From positions 7,896,501 to 7,960,500 of the forward strand of contig JAEOAD010000005.1 of the NCBI GenBank assembly GCA_036365145.1: a DNA stretch of 64,000 bases, given 5' to 3'. The DNA comes from Orientallactaga sibirica (lineage: Eukaryota; Chordata; Mammalia; Rodentia; Dipodidae). Of the stretch, positions 1 through 10,777 are shown piece after piece (within the stretch, counting starts at the first letter, position 1; each line of letters opens with the position of its first letter). A model generated the notes under the pieces. That model did no database searches and had not been told where the DNA came from. It saw nothing but the letters and a program-made list of their open reading frames with translations. Position numbers and translations under genes: made by a program.

Positions 1-28
1 ACCTCGCAAAACCAAAAAAAAAAAAAAA
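1..28 (+). mobile_element. 3' end of a B1 SINE (cut by window edge)
   Basis: The window opens with the end of a B1 body (ACCTCGCAAAACC) followed by an A-run of 15. The same ending occurs in the complete B1 copies further on. The rest lies upstream of the window. Confidence 0.7.
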
Positions 29-395
29 TCCCAGAAATTAGAATGTAGTATTTATAACAATGAATGGCAAACTGCTTCCTCAACTTCCTGTACATTCCGG
101 TGGAAAAAGGCAGAAAGGGCCATATTCGTCATTGATGTAATGGATACCTACGAATTTTCCAACGACTGCTTGCAATAAAAATGTAAAACAGGGCCCAAAT
201 CTTCAGCATATGGTATCCCCACTATAATTTTGGGGTTGTTTTCATCAAGACTTTTATCAAATGCATATTTTTTGAAATAGTTGTGGTCATCAATTCTGAC
301 TTTTAAGAAATGTAGTGTTCCAAATATTACTTACGGTTATAACAGCAAAAATTTTGGAAGCAGAGTAAACATGTGCCTGTTCAAAGGACGTGTAC
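29..395. other. Unique AT-rich sequence
   Basis: No repeat signature, open frame of note or RNA gene was recognised here. Confidence 0.5.
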
Positions 396-670
396 AATAC
401 ACTGCTATGGAGACTGGATATAACGGATGTGTCACACTCCTACGGATATTGATATAAATTAGATAACACACTCCTATGGAGATTGAATATGAATCCCATA
501 TCACATCCTATGGAGATTGGTTATGAAGAACATATTGAATCATATGGATATTGGTTATAAAGAACATATCACATCCCCATGGATATTGGATATGAGGACA
601 TATCACATCCTATGGATATTGGATATTAAGGACATATATATTCTTAAAGCCATTGGTTATCAAGTAATAT
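396..670. repeat. Minisatellite, 34-bp period, about 8 degenerate units
   Basis: Units align at 396-431, 432-466, 467-500, 501-534, 535-568, 569-602, 603-636 and 637-669. Four central units are exactly 34 bp. The shared core is CCTATGGATATTGG followed by ATATGA and ending in ACATA. Outer units are more diverged, as expected for an array decaying from its edges. The 61-residue frame at 517-702 is only this repeat read through, since 34 is not a multiple of 3. There are no unique spacers, so it is not a CRISPR array. Confidence 0.9.
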
Positions 671-1291
671 CTTTTAATGACAATTTCCATATAACTGGCT
701 AACACTGCCTCCACATGTTTGTTTTATAAATGATACCAATGTTATCAATGGGTATAAATTTTCTTTTGCACCCAGATTTTCTGAAATCTTGACAGTTTTC
801 TTAGTAGGGGATTGCTAAAGGAAAACTGACAGGAGAAAATTTACGATGAGTCATGGTTTTTGCTGAATTTTGAAGCACATGTTGCTTTGAGGGCCTATTT
901 GTTTGCAAATGAGATGAACTACCATAGAGACGCAGGGGGCATTTCTTAGAAGCAAATTATCATGGTTTGGTCACTTCAGATGTAGCTGCCACTACTTGGT
1001 GGGAGTTGAACCCCAGGACTCCAGCCTTTCTCACTCAGGCATGGAAGGTGTTTTCTTTGTCTACTACTGAATTAGAAAAGAACCTCAAACGTAGTGGCTT
1101 CAGACTTTTTTGTTCCCCCTCAGGATAATGCTAGGCAATTATTCTGAATGTTGTGTTGGCTAGGCTGTACATAAATGTATTCCACTGCGAGTTCAGATGG
1201 GCTGAGCCATCCAAAGTGGCTGCATGTACATGTCACATACCTCTCCCGGTGTCTGTTCACTTGTTGCCATCCCCTGCCCCCCTCATATCTC
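671..1291. other. Unique sequence, nothing recognised
   Basis: Interspersed-repeat hallmarks, tRNA-like boxes and long open frames are absent. Possibly old decayed repeat DNA. Confidence 0.4.
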
Positions 1292-1306
1292 TCACTTATT
1301 ATTTCT

Positions 1307-1571
1307 TTTTTTAATTTAAAAAAAATTATTTATTTATTTTTATTTTAAAAACATTTATTTTCTTTATTTATTTGATAGAAAGAAAGAGGCAGAGAGAGAG
1401 AGAGAGAGAGAGGGAGAGAATGGGCATGCCAGGGCCTCCAGCCACTGCAAACGAACTCTAGACGCATGCTCCTCTTTGTGCATCTGGCTTACGTGGGTCC
1501 TGGAGAATTGAACTGGGGTCCTTTGGCTTTGTAGACAAATGCCTTAACCACTAAGTCATCTTCTCCAGTCT
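1307..1571 (-). mobile_element. tRNA-derived SINE (B2 superfamily, DIP-like), full length
   Basis: Read on the minus strand: tRNA-like head, core and CT-rich part (seen here as GA repeats near 1390), then an AT-rich tail at 1307-1375. It is flanked by a 15-bp target-site duplication, TCACTTATTATTTCT at 1292-1306 and TCACTCATTATTTCT at 1572-1586, with one mismatch. That shows an L1-type retroposition event. Confidence 0.93.
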
Positions 1572-1770
1572 TCACTCATTATTTCTGTCAGTCTGCTACG
1601 TAATCCAAGATTCTCTGCTTAATAGGTGAGTTCAATAAGCCAAAACGAAATGGAATTTGCGAGATTATAAGATTTCTGAGGTCACAAAGGACCAGTTTGT
1701 CCCCTTGGTAGTGCTGTAATTAACATGTCACAATGTGCCTCAGGACAAGGTGTCCCTAAGAAGGTAGGGA

Positions 1771-1919
1771 GGCCAGGTGTTGTGGCACACACTTTTAATC
1801 CCAGCATTCGGGAGACAGAGCTAGGAGGATCATCGTGAGTTCGAGGCCACCCTGAGACTACATAGTGAATTCCAGGTCAGCCTGGGCCAGAGTGAGACCC
1901 TAACTAAAAAAAAAAAAAC
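1771..1919 (+). mobile_element. B1 SINE, full length
   Basis: Begins GGCCAGGTGTTGTGGC and carries the 7SL-type blocks TTTAATCCCAGCA, GAGTTCGAGGCC and GAGTGAGACCCTA before an A-run. The A-tail became the target of the next B1. Confidence 0.93.
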
Positions 1920-1926
1920 AAATCAA

Positions 1927-2113
1927 GCTGGGCGTGGTGGCACATACCTTTAATCCCAGCACTCGGGAGACAGAGGTAGGAGGATCGCCATGAGTTCGAG
2001 GCCACCCTGAGACTACATTGTGAATTCCAGGTCAGCCTGAGCTAGAGTGAGACCCTACCTCAAAAAACAAAACAAAACAAAACAACAACAACAACAACAA
2101 CAAAAAAAACCCC
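1927..2113 (+). mobile_element. B1 SINE inserted in the tail of the preceding B1
   Basis: A complete B1 starts at GCTGGGCGTGGTGGC and ends in an (AAAAC)/(AAC) tail. ACAAATCAA occurs just before it (1918-1926) and just after it (2114-2122), so it is a separate later insertion rather than a duplicated B1. Confidence 0.92.
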
Positions 2114-2122
2114 ACAAATCAA

Positions 2123-3240
2123 ACAAGAAGGCAGGGAGAAGGTCCAGGTATGAAGAGGACCCTAAAGGGACTAGATATGCAGTCCTGCAGTCCATAGGCT
2201 CCGAGATGTTTAGCGGCAAAGATGTGAGGTGCAGGTCCGGGCCAGGAGACAAGCCACTTTTGAGGGTGGGTTTGAAGCGGGCTGAGCATCGTGGGTTGTG
2301 GAGCTCAGGGACGGAGGAGTCTGCTGTGGCAGTTTTCCTGGCCGGCAAGATGACTGGACGACTGGTCAGAGTGCCTGCCCCACTGTAGTCTTGGGTTAAT
2401 CCTTGTTGTAGAGGAACAGGTAAAGTCTATTGTGATTGATAAACTCCAGTGTTTCGGAAATGATTTGATCTATTTTAACTGTCTCTATTTATTGACACAA
2501 ATAAATTATTTGTCAGGTTGTGCACCCTGGTGTGCTGGCCGATGGTGACTGTTGACTCATAGAAACAAGGTGTAGAGTTATTCTGTCTTGGCACCTACTC
2601 TAAAACTGGGGTAGCTCTGGTCAAGACAGTTGCTGAAAAGAATAGAGAATAATCCAGGGAGGGCTAGATACAAAACTCCCCCAAACTGCTGTTCTGTACA
2701 ACATAGAGTGACCCAGAGCAGACCCGGCCTATTCTAATTTGTGTTTCTACTTTGCTGTAGGGCAGGGGCTGACCTCATTATAGCAGCCGAATTCAAGGCT
2801 CAAATAGGCAAGTGGATTTTGAGGTTACAAAATTCTGGAGTTCCTCAAAATTTTTATTTACTTTTTCAGTTTGTTCATGGTACAGATAAGACGGATTCTC
2901 CATCGGTCTTTTCTTCCCTCCAGCCTAACATTTGCCCTCCCCCTTTGGCTTGGAACATTGATGCTTTGTTAGTTTGTGATACCGTGACTTTACAACGGGT
3001 GTCTGCTTTATTTCTTCTACAAACTTCATGAACCTAGAAATAAATTCCTTTTACTTAGTGCTCTTCATCGACATGTAAACAAAATGTTCCATGGAATCCA
3101 AATAAACAGACCTTTCAAGTGTAAATAATTGTGAGAAAATTGAGTAGTAGAAATTCCAGGGAAATATACACACAGACTCTTGCAAGGTCTTCTACTTCCA
3201 AAGCTGACTTTCAAATGAGATTCTCTTGGGAACTGGGGCA
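2123..3240. other. Unique sequence
   Basis: No recognisable gene. Open frames of about 100 codons at 2047-2388 (starting in a B1 tail) and 2741-3031 have no recognisable domain and no supporting start or splice context. Confidence 0.4.
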
Positions 3241-3255
3241 GAAAATGGTATTTTT

Positions 3256-3311
3256 TTTCAAATATTTTATTTATTTATTTTAGAAAGGGTAGGGGAGAGG
3301 AAGAGGCAGAT

Positions 3312-3364
<53 letters not shown>

Positions 3365-3513
3365 GGCACGCCAGGGCCTTCAGCCTCTACAGACAAACTC
3401 CAGATACATATGTCACCTTGTGCATCTGGCTTACGTGGGTACTGGGGAATCAAACCTGGGTCCTTAGGCTTCTTAGGTAAGCACCTTAGCTTCTAAGTCA
3501 TGTGACCAGCCCT
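3256..3513 (-). mobile_element. tRNA-derived SINE (DIP-like)
   Basis: Minus-strand SINE with a long GA tract (about 3315-3361) and the core GTGCATCTGGCTTACGTGGG. Flanks GAAAATGGTATTTTT (3241-3255) and GAAAGCTGTATTTTT (3514-3528) match at 13 of 15 positions and look like an aged target duplication. The head is diverged (CAAGTCATGTGACCAGCC). Confidence 0.9.
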
Positions 3514-3528
3514 GAAAGCTGTATTTTT

Positions 3529-3640
3529 AGACCCACACAATTACTCTGTGGTTCTGGAGAGTGACATTTACATGTGAAAAATGATGCTTTTTAATTTTCT
3601 CAAGAATAGGAGCTTTGGTTTTGTGGGCAGGGACATTCAG

Positions 3641-3678
<38 letters not shown>

Positions 3679-4781
3679 CCATCCATGCTAGCTGTCATGG
3701 TCTCTGCCCTTTTAACATTGCGAAGAACAAGAAAACTTCACATATTAAAAAATAAATAAATACCAGTGCTTTTTACTTTTTGGGTCAAATTTCAAGTATT
3801 TAAGTGTTGTGTTAGACAGCCAATTTTAATGTGGGTTCATATTTAGACTTAATGAATATTGGAAGCAAACAAGACTCGGAGTTCTGCTTCACAACGATAC
3901 ACATCTATAGCTAGTTTATAGTGTAAATTACTTTGGAATAGTTTGGGCTTTACAGAAGTTACAAAGATAGCACATAAACCCTTGTGTACTTCTCACTCAT
4001 TTTCTGTTTTACTTTACACTGACACCTCCCAGCACATTTGTACATTCAGTACAACTGAACAACCTCCAGTGGCCAAAATCAGCAGCTGAACCCTAGCCTC
4101 TACTGAAGTTTACCCAGCTTTCCAGCACTTTCCTTGTTCTGCACTGGCTTCTCACGGAACACCACAGTGCATCGGGCTTCATGCCGTCTGGTCCCACGTG
4201 CTTGGTGACTATGTCCTAGTGTTTTCTCTTTCTTCATTACTTTGACAGATTGGAGAATATTGGTCAGGAAGCTTATGAACTCCTCCTCCCTTTGGGTTGG
4301 TGTAGTGCTTTCTGTCATGATCAGATTGTGCAATGGGCTTTGGGGCCACGTACCAGACACAAAGCAGCATTCTCTTCACATGGTGTCACCAGGTGACGTG
4401 CTCTCTGTGATATTTGTTGTTTGTCACTAGCGAGGCTGTCCTGGATCACCTGGTCACTTCGCATCATGCTTTCTAGCTGCGGGCACTGTAAAGGCCCCGT
4501 GTTGTTGTGTTTTTCCTCCTTTGGGAGGAAATTCACAAGTCTAGCTGAATCTCAAGAAAAGCAGGTGGGATTAAGCTCCATTTCAGGCTTCTTTGGAATT
4601 CAAAGTCATTTGTTAATATTTGTAATATAAGTACCTTTACCTTCATTGATCCTGTATGTTGTGTGTGGAGAAAGGAAATGTAGACATAGAACCTTGCACA
4701 CGTATCTTTTGTCTAAAGTGCCCGACAACATTGACTTATGTAGGATTAGGGTGGAAGTGGAGGGAGATCTGTACATCCTTT
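3529..4781. other. Unique sequence with one microsatellite
   Basis: Contains the TG repeat listed separately. The open frames between 4100 and 4630 overlap one another on both strands and show no family motif. Confidence 0.4.
3645..3675. repeat. (TG)n microsatellite
   Basis: About 15 pure TG units. Confidence 0.95.
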
Positions 4782-4792
4782 TGAATGTATTT

Positions 4793-4816
4793 TTAAAAAA
4801 TAATTAATTAATTTAG

Positions 4817-4861
<45 letters not shown>

Positions 4862-5010
4862 GGTATGCCAAGGCTTCTAGCCACTGCAAATGAATTCCAG
4901 ACACATGTGCCCCCTTGTGTATCTGGCTCATGTGGGTACTGGGGAATCAAACCTGGATCCTTAGGCTTTGCAGACAAGCATCTTAACCACTAAGCCATCT
5001 CTTCAGCCCC
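4793..5010 (-). mobile_element. tRNA-derived SINE (DIP-like)
   Basis: Full minus-strand SINE with a (GA)n tract at about 4819-4858. It is flanked by TGAATGTATTT at 4782-4792 and 5011-5021. The same 11-mer recurs at 5200-5210 after the neighbouring B1. Confidence 0.93.
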
Positions 5011-5021
5011 TGAATGTATTT

Positions 5022-5199
5022 ATTATCATTATTATTATTATTATTAATTTGGGTTTTGTAGGTAGGGTTTCACTCTAGCTCAGGCTGACCTGGAATTCAC
5101 TATGTAGTCTCAGGGTGGCCTTGAACTCATGCTGATTCTCCTACCTCTGCCTCCCAAGTACTGGGATTAAAGGTATGCAACACCATGCCTGGCTTCCCT
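5022..5199 (-). mobile_element. B1 SINE
   Basis: Minus-strand B1 (TGACCTGGAATTCACTATG, then CTGGGATTAAAGG) with an (ATT)n-rich tail at 5022-5046. Its left and right flanks are again TGAATGTATTT (5011-5021, 5200-5210), the duplication shared with the SINE on its left. Confidence 0.93.
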
Positions 5200-5439
5200 T
5201 GAATGTATTTTTATCTTTAGACAAAGTGAAGCTGAATTCTAAACATGGAATATAATAAATGTATTGATATTAAAACCCAAGTTAGATATGACCAACACCA
5301 TTTAGCTATCCCATTATATGTCTTAATTAACTGTGTCCCATATCTTCAGTCAATGGAGCTGACAAAGGGCTTCTTGTCTTAATTTGCATCACTTCCCTCT
5401 CCCTTGGACCTTAGCACTGATCACTAGGGCAGATGCTAG

Positions 5440-6125
5440 GAGCTGAATTTTTCTCTGACCTCTGCATGTTCAAATGTTGAAGCCCCAATCCACAAGACTT
5501 CAGAATGCAACCTTATTTGGAAATAGTCTTTGCAGGTTAGTTATGGTGAGGTCATTAAGCATTGCCTGAGTTCTGTATGACTAGTGTCTTTATAAAAAAG
5601 GGAAATTCGGTCACTGACGTGTGTACAGGGAGAATCCCTTGTGAAGATGGAAACAGAAATGTGGGTGATGCTTCCCACATGCCAAGGAATGCCAAAGATT
5701 GCCAGAAACCACCAGATGACAGGCAAGAGGCCTCAAGCGATTCTGTCATAGCCTTCACTCAGAAAAACCACTTGGCCTATACCTTGACCTTGGACTTCTA
5801 ACCTCCAGAAATATGAAATGATAAATTTGTTTTTATTTATTTATTTTATTTTAGAGAAAAGATAGAAAGGAGAGAGACAGAGGGAAAGAGAATAGGGCCT
5901 CAGCCACTGCAATTGAACTCCAGACACTTGTGCCACCTGGTGGGCATGTGCAACCTTGCGTTTGCCTCACCTTTGTGCATCTGGAGATTTGAACATGTGT
6001 CATTAGGCTTAACAGGCAAGCACCTTAACCACTAAGCCATCTTTCCTGCCCTGAAATGATAAATGTCTATTGATTCAGTCACCTAGGTGGGATATTTGTG
6101 ATGACACCACTAACAAACTAGCATA
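5440..6125 (+). mobile_element. MLT1-type MaLR LTR, split by a SINE
   Basis: The order of blocks matches the MLT1 LTR consensus as I know it: ATGTTGAAGCCCCAATCC, TTATTTGG, GGTCATTAAG, GTGTCTTTATAAAAAAGG, then CTTGGACTTCTAACCTCCAG and a TATGAAATGATAAAT end. The LTR resumes after the SINE at 6065 and finishes near CTAACAAACTAGC. It is an old solo-type LTR; no internal region is visible. Confidence 0.7.
5827..6051 (-). mobile_element. tRNA-derived SINE, long variant, inside the LTR
   Basis: Target duplication TGAAATGATAAAT at 5814-5826 and 6052-6064. This copy has an extra core block reading CTGGTGGGCATGTGCAACC, shared with the copies at 24692 and 44897, which marks a subfamily. Confidence 0.93.
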
Positions 6126-6343
6126 GTAGATAATCAAAGTTTTACTGGATAGTCCAGCTTTTGTAGTTCATAGACTACTTGGCTAGGGGTTGCCCCATCA
6201 CAGACACTAGAAGGAAGCTTTAAGTTCTCACATTCAGCAAGCCCTTGGCCTTCAGACTTCTACTAACTCATTTGAGATTTTTCCATGGTGTGGATCATGT
6301 TGAAATTTGTATTATTATGGACTGTAGGAATGTCTCTGCCTCT

Positions 6344-6655
6344 GTGGTGGCTTGACTGAGATGTCTACCATGAACCCAATGTGTTCTCAATGCTTGGTTC
6401 CCAGGTGGTTGCAATTTTGGAGGCAGAGCCTTGCTGGGGGAGGTGTGTTGCTGGCGGTGGCTTAGGGAGGTTATAGCTGGCTTCTTCTTGCCAGAGTCCG
6501 GCTTACTGGGGCAGAGGTGATGTCCAGCCCCTGTTCATGCCATGCTGTCCCCTGCCATCATGAAGCTTCCTCTCAAGACTATAAGCTGAAATAAATACCT
6601 TTCCTCCCATTAGCTGCACGTGGTTGGGCGCTTTATCTCAGCAATGAGATGATCT
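6344..6655 (-). mobile_element. URR1-like non-autonomous hAT element
   Basis: The segment runs from TGTGGTGGCTTGACTGAGATG through CTGCCATCATGAAGCTTCC to AGCTGAAATAAATACC. Its reverse complement resembles the pieces at 43660-43790, 44210-44395 and 63880-64000, which share the TTTATTTTGG and GAAGCTCCATGATGG blocks. I assign it to the rodent URR1-type repeats from memory; the exact name is uncertain. Confidence 0.6.
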
Positions 6656-6740
6656 CTATAATATCTCCCAAAATATCCTTCAATGTCTTATAGTTTTATA
6701 TGTAGTGATGTTACCATAAGAGAAATCACTGCTGGGTTTT

Positions 6741-6820
6741 TTTAATTATATATTTTTATTTTTTTTAATGTTAAAGTTGATTTTTATCTATTTTATTATT
6801 TGAAAGGGGCAAAGAGGCAG

Positions 6821-6860
<40 letters not shown>

Positions 6861-7029
6861 GGAGGGAGAGAGAGAGAAAATGGGTGTGCCAAGGCTTCCA
6901 GCCACTGCAAACAAACTCCAGACGCATGTGCCACCTTGTGCATCTGGCTTACGTGGGTCCTGGGGAATTGAACCAAGGTCCTTTGGCTTTGCAGACAAGC
7001 GCTTTAACTGTTAAGCCATCTCTCCAGCC
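6741..7029 (-). mobile_element. tRNA-derived SINE (DIP-like)
   Basis: Near-complete minus-strand SINE with a well preserved B-box region and a GA tract at about 6824-6880. The flanks CACTGCTGGG and CACTTCTGG are a degraded duplication. Confidence 0.9.
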
Positions 7030-7043
7030 CCACTTCTGGTTTT

Positions 7044-7959
7044 GAAAGTCAAATTTCTGCCTTTTTTTTCTAATAGTTGAATCATTTGGCTTTGCCTCTA
7101 GATTCGCTCACATGCCAACTAAAGTGTATTTTTCCCTGAGGTATAATGAAATGTGGCTGTTTCTTTGATAGCTGAGTGTACGTCCATGTGAACCAAGCTT
7201 ATACCATTCTTTCCCCCAGTCGTGAAGGCTCCATTAACTTGGCCCACCGTGGTCCTGACAGATGAGTACTAGATACGTCCATATCCGTACAGCTGTATCT
7301 GACTCTGACGCATGTTCAGTTTCCATGAAGAAACTAACTAGTTAAGTCATGAATGGAAGAGAGAAATAAAAAGGTGGTGGGTGATTATACTCAGTAAAAT
7401 ATTTGAATATTCATTCCTTAAAAGATATTATGATCTACTAGTACCTCTCTAAAGTAGTTCCACTTATCTTTTAAAACATGCCTGGTGAGAATCCAGGCAA
7501 ATTAAATTGTGCACTTTTGTCTATTTTTTTTTTTTTAACAAACTTGTCAAGACACCTTTGATGACTTAAGACTGGGGAAAGGTGAAACACACTGTTGCTT
7601 CTTTACAGGCAGAAACAGGGAGGTGGGCCCTATCACTGCCAGTGGGAACACAGTCTAGTCCTGACCTGAGTGCAGACCATGCAGTAACAGAGGATTTTGC
7701 TCACATCACTGTTTAACTGAAGGTTACCCTCTCGGACAATTGAACTCTCAGGTGTGTGTGTGTGTGTGTGTGTGTGTATGCTCTACTGAATGCACTAATA
7801 TATTTCATATTAGAATTTTTATTTTAATAGTAAAAATTCTTAAGCATACTCAAATATCCCGATCTAATCTCTTTGGCAATAATGTATTTTAAAATTATTA
7901 ACTTTTCCCATTTCCATACCTGTGTATAATGTATTTTAACCTTATCCCCCCCATTATCC
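7044..7959. other. Unique sequence with a TG repeat
   Basis: No gene recognised. A (TG)n tract lies at 7752-7778. Confidence 0.4.
7752..7778. repeat. (TG)n microsatellite
   Basis: About 13 TG units. Confidence 0.95.
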
Positions 7960-7973
7960 TCTCTTATCACTTT

Positions 7974-8158
7974 ATTTAATTAATTAATTAATTAATTATT
8001 TATTTATTTGTTTTTTTTTTCCTGAGGTAGGGTCTCACTCTAGCTCAGGCTAACCTGGAATTCACTATGTAGTCTCAGAGTGGTCTTGAACTCACGGCGA
8101 TCCTCCTACCTCTGCCTCCCAAATGCTGGGATTAAAGGCGTGCGCCACCAGCCCAGCT
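7974..8158 (-). mobile_element. B1 SINE
   Basis: Minus-strand B1 with an (ATTA)n/(TTTA)n tail at 7974-8010. It is flanked by the 14-bp duplication TCTCTTATCACTTT at 7960-7973 and 8159-8172. Confidence 0.95.
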
Positions 8159-8227
8159 TCTCTTATCACTTTTACCTGCCCACTCACATTCTTCTTCTTT
8201 GCCATTAATCCTCATCTTACTTTATGT

Positions 8228-8705
8228 CTTTTTTTTTTTTTTTTTAACACATCGAGTTAAATTCGGTTTGCTTGTATGACCCTGGGTGGAAGGGCATGTC
8301 CTGCAGAATGGGCGACTTCCCAGGGCCTGTACCACCCATGAACCTCTCTCCTCCCCTCCCAGCAACCATTCATTACCTGGCATTAGCTCCCTGGGAGGTG
8401 TGTGGTCTCAGGGACCCTTCCTCCATTGATGGTGAAATCTTGATATGCTCAGTCTAGTGCAGGAAACCACAGCTGCTGTGAAGGCATGGGTGCACTGGCC
8501 GTGGTGCACCTTTCAGTTTGCTGCGCTCCTTTCCTCCCTGCTGCTCCTACATTCTTTCCGCCCCCTCTTCCACGACGTTCTCTGAGCCTTGGCAGGGGGG
8601 GGGGATGGGGGGTTGGTTTAGATGTTTGAGGCTGAGCACACAGTAGTAACTTATTCCTAGCGATTTTGGTGTTAATGCATTTTTTAAGGGATGAGCTATA
8701 ATTTT
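8228..8705 (-). mobile_element. L1 3'-UTR copy, antisense, with A-tail
   Basis: Starts with a T-run of 18 (the A-tail of a minus-strand element). It continues through sequence I recognise as a common rodent L1 3' end: AACCACAGCTGCTGTGA, CATTCTTTCCGCCCCCTCTTC and the G-run at 8595-8612, ending near TTTAAGGGATGAGC. The 5' part of the L1 is absent. Confidence 0.6.
8595..8612. repeat. G-run pair (G10 and G6)
   Basis: Two homo-G runs separated by AT, within the L1 3'-UTR copy. Confidence 0.9.
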
Positions 8706-8720
8706 CCCCATTGTCAGTCA

Positions 8721-9690
8721 TTATCTCTTATTTGGAACATGCTGCACAGCCTGGATCACCTGGAGGGTGATCTCCCATCCTCAGCACGGCTCCAAACCTT
8801 AGATTGAAGATGCAGAGAGAAATGATTCCAACAGTAAAATGAATCACACTGAAAAAAAAAAAAAAAAAGCTCAAGAAAAGTGGACAAAGCAGCAACTTCT
8901 CATTTATAATGAGACCCTGGCTTTCTGACTCTTTGACTAATTAAGTTAAGATTTTTCCATGTTGCAGATTATACTGAAATTCGTCTTTGTTTCAGACTGT
9001 AGGAAGGACTCTGTCTCCCTAACTTCCTTCAATGTCCTACAAGGAAGTGAAAATCGCCACTTATCAGATCAGAAACGAATAGCACACCCACCAGTCAGAC
9101 CCAGCCTGATGGCAGAGAAAACAGAAGTGAAGGGAAAGCAGTTAGAGGAGAGGGCAGACGTAGAATAAAATGAACGAAAATACAGCAGACACAGCGCAGT
9201 CCAGTGGAAAGGCATAGGAATGTGCAAGGGGAGATTACAACCATACCGTACGTGACTGACAGGCTGAGAGGGAAGGAGTTGTCAGGCCTGGAAGGAAGAA
9301 AACTGGAACCTTTTTCTCTGTCGAAACTCACCCTCCTGCACACCCTGGCTTATCAGGAGCTGATTACATAGCAGCGTGAAAAGCTTCCTGGTTCATCACA
9401 ACCTCTTCAGCCAGCAAGAGGAGTGGGAATTACACTTGTCTCTTTTAGTAACAAGGGGATAAAAGTTTGTAAAACATGAGATGGTTTGAATAAGTTACGG
9501 CTTAAGTTAAAGCGTTAACCTCAGTGATTGGTGAAAGGGTCATTTACAGTATTGGAAAATGATGTGGGAATTGTTTTACCTCTGGATTGAGATGAAAATT
9601 TTGGAATCAAATTTCACAGAACAAGGAATATTGTCGTGGAATGATTTCCTCTGCTGTGAGGCAATTTGTGGGACATTGATGTTGAAGAGT
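8721..9690. other. Unique sequence
   Basis: No repeat or gene recognised apart from an A-run of 18 near 8851. Confidence 0.4.
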
Positions 9691-9699
9691 GAAAGGATT

Positions 9700-9840
9700 A
9701 TCCCCCCTCACATTCACACACTCACCTGTGTTCATATACACAGCTCGTATGCACACGCCCCACCTTCATTCATACACTTACAGCAGTACACTGCAACTCA
9801 CACGTACACAGCTCGTATATACTTGTTTACACACAAACCC
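9700..9840. repeat. CA-rich low-complexity stretch
   Basis: Degenerate CACA/ACAC sequence containing ACACAGCTCGTAT twice (near 9739 and 9806). The 144-residue frame at 9559-9993 runs through it and is not credible as a gene. Confidence 0.6.
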
Positions 9841-9887
9841 ACAAGTCATGCTCTCCTGTTTTCTCTCTATTTCTCTCTTTCTTTCTG

Positions 9888-9936
9888 GCAGCACAGAGGA
9901 TTGAAACCAGGGCCTCTGCCACGGAGTTACATCCTA
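9888..9936 (-). mobile_element. Possible ID-like SINE fragment
   Basis: GAGGATTGAAACCAGGGCCTC resembles the antisense B-box part of ID/B4 heads. Short and diverged. Confidence 0.35.
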
Positions 9937-10139
9937 GTTTTTATTTTATTTTTATTTTTACCTCACTTACCTTTTTATAAAAATAAAAAATAAAAAAAAG
10001 AAAGAAAGCAGTGAAATGAGCAATTACTTTTCCTGGTTCAAGATTTCTAAGCATGCAGTCTACCCTGAAGGTGGAAGGGACGATAGGAGAAAAGTCAACT
10101 TGTGGAATGAAAACTCCTAGCAGCATGCAGGCTCTTTAA

Positions 10140-10590
10140 TTGGATACATGTCACCGAGTGACCGGTCCTCTCTCCACGGCAAGCTGTCCTTACACACACA
10201 TTTCTAGGGCTCTCTTGCATTAGGAACAAGTCCACCCCTTCTCCATCCCCACGGGAGCTGCTGCGTGAACCCTGCGGTGAGCCAGCACTTTAGCAAGGGG
10301 AAGTCGGTGAGCCTGAGTCTGTTATTTCATCAGCTCAGCAAGCGGAACAGCGGCCTCTCTACCTGTTTAGGGATTAATGGTCACCAACTGAACTCATTAG
10401 TTCAGGACGCTTGCGCTCTAGTTCAGTGCCGCCGCACTGCTGGCCTTTCAAAGGAGAGGTTCTTGAGACCACGAGATGGGTTTGAGGGAGGAGGAAGGTT
10501 GGTTGGAAGGGGAGCAACCCTTGCTACAGGTCTGGATGGACATCTCCGTGGAGATCGCTGGAATGCATCATTTGCCTTTTAAAATACAGG
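10140..10590. promoter_or_regulatory. CpG-enriched unique patch, candidate regulatory DNA
   Basis: CpG is common here (CACCGAGTGACCGG, GGACGCTTGCGC, GTGCCGCCGCACTG), unlike surrounding CpG-poor sequence, and no SINE explains it. A TGAGTC AP-1-like core lies near 10315. The 105-residue open frame at 10265-10582 has no family resemblance. Regulatory function is inference only. Confidence 0.25.
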
Positions 10591-10725
10591 TTTGCAAGGC
10601 ACATGTCTATGATGACCCGACAGATGAAGGGACAAGCAAACACTGAGACACTGAACAGATCAAGCAACAAGCATTTCAATTCCTTGAGCTTGGAGCGTGT
10701 GTGTGCTTGCTGACGTTTATTGACT

Positions 10726-10729
<4 letters not shown>

Positions 10730-10776
<47 letters not shown>
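10730..10776. repeat. (TG)n microsatellite
   Basis: About 23 units. The minus-strand frame of repeated Thr-His across it is an artefact. Confidence 0.95.

Positions 10777-10777
<1 letters not shown>

Noticed and set aside
396..670. Direct repeats of about 34 bp resembling a CRISPR array
   Set aside because: Units are contiguous with no spacers, and the genome is a rodent's. It is a minisatellite.
2047..2388. 113-residue frame next to a B1
   Set aside because: Starts in the B1 tail and has no family resemblance; a minus-strand frame covers the same bases equally well.
9559..9993. 144-residue plus-strand frame
   Set aside because: Includes CA-rich low-complexity DNA and an ID-like fragment; no recognisable domain.
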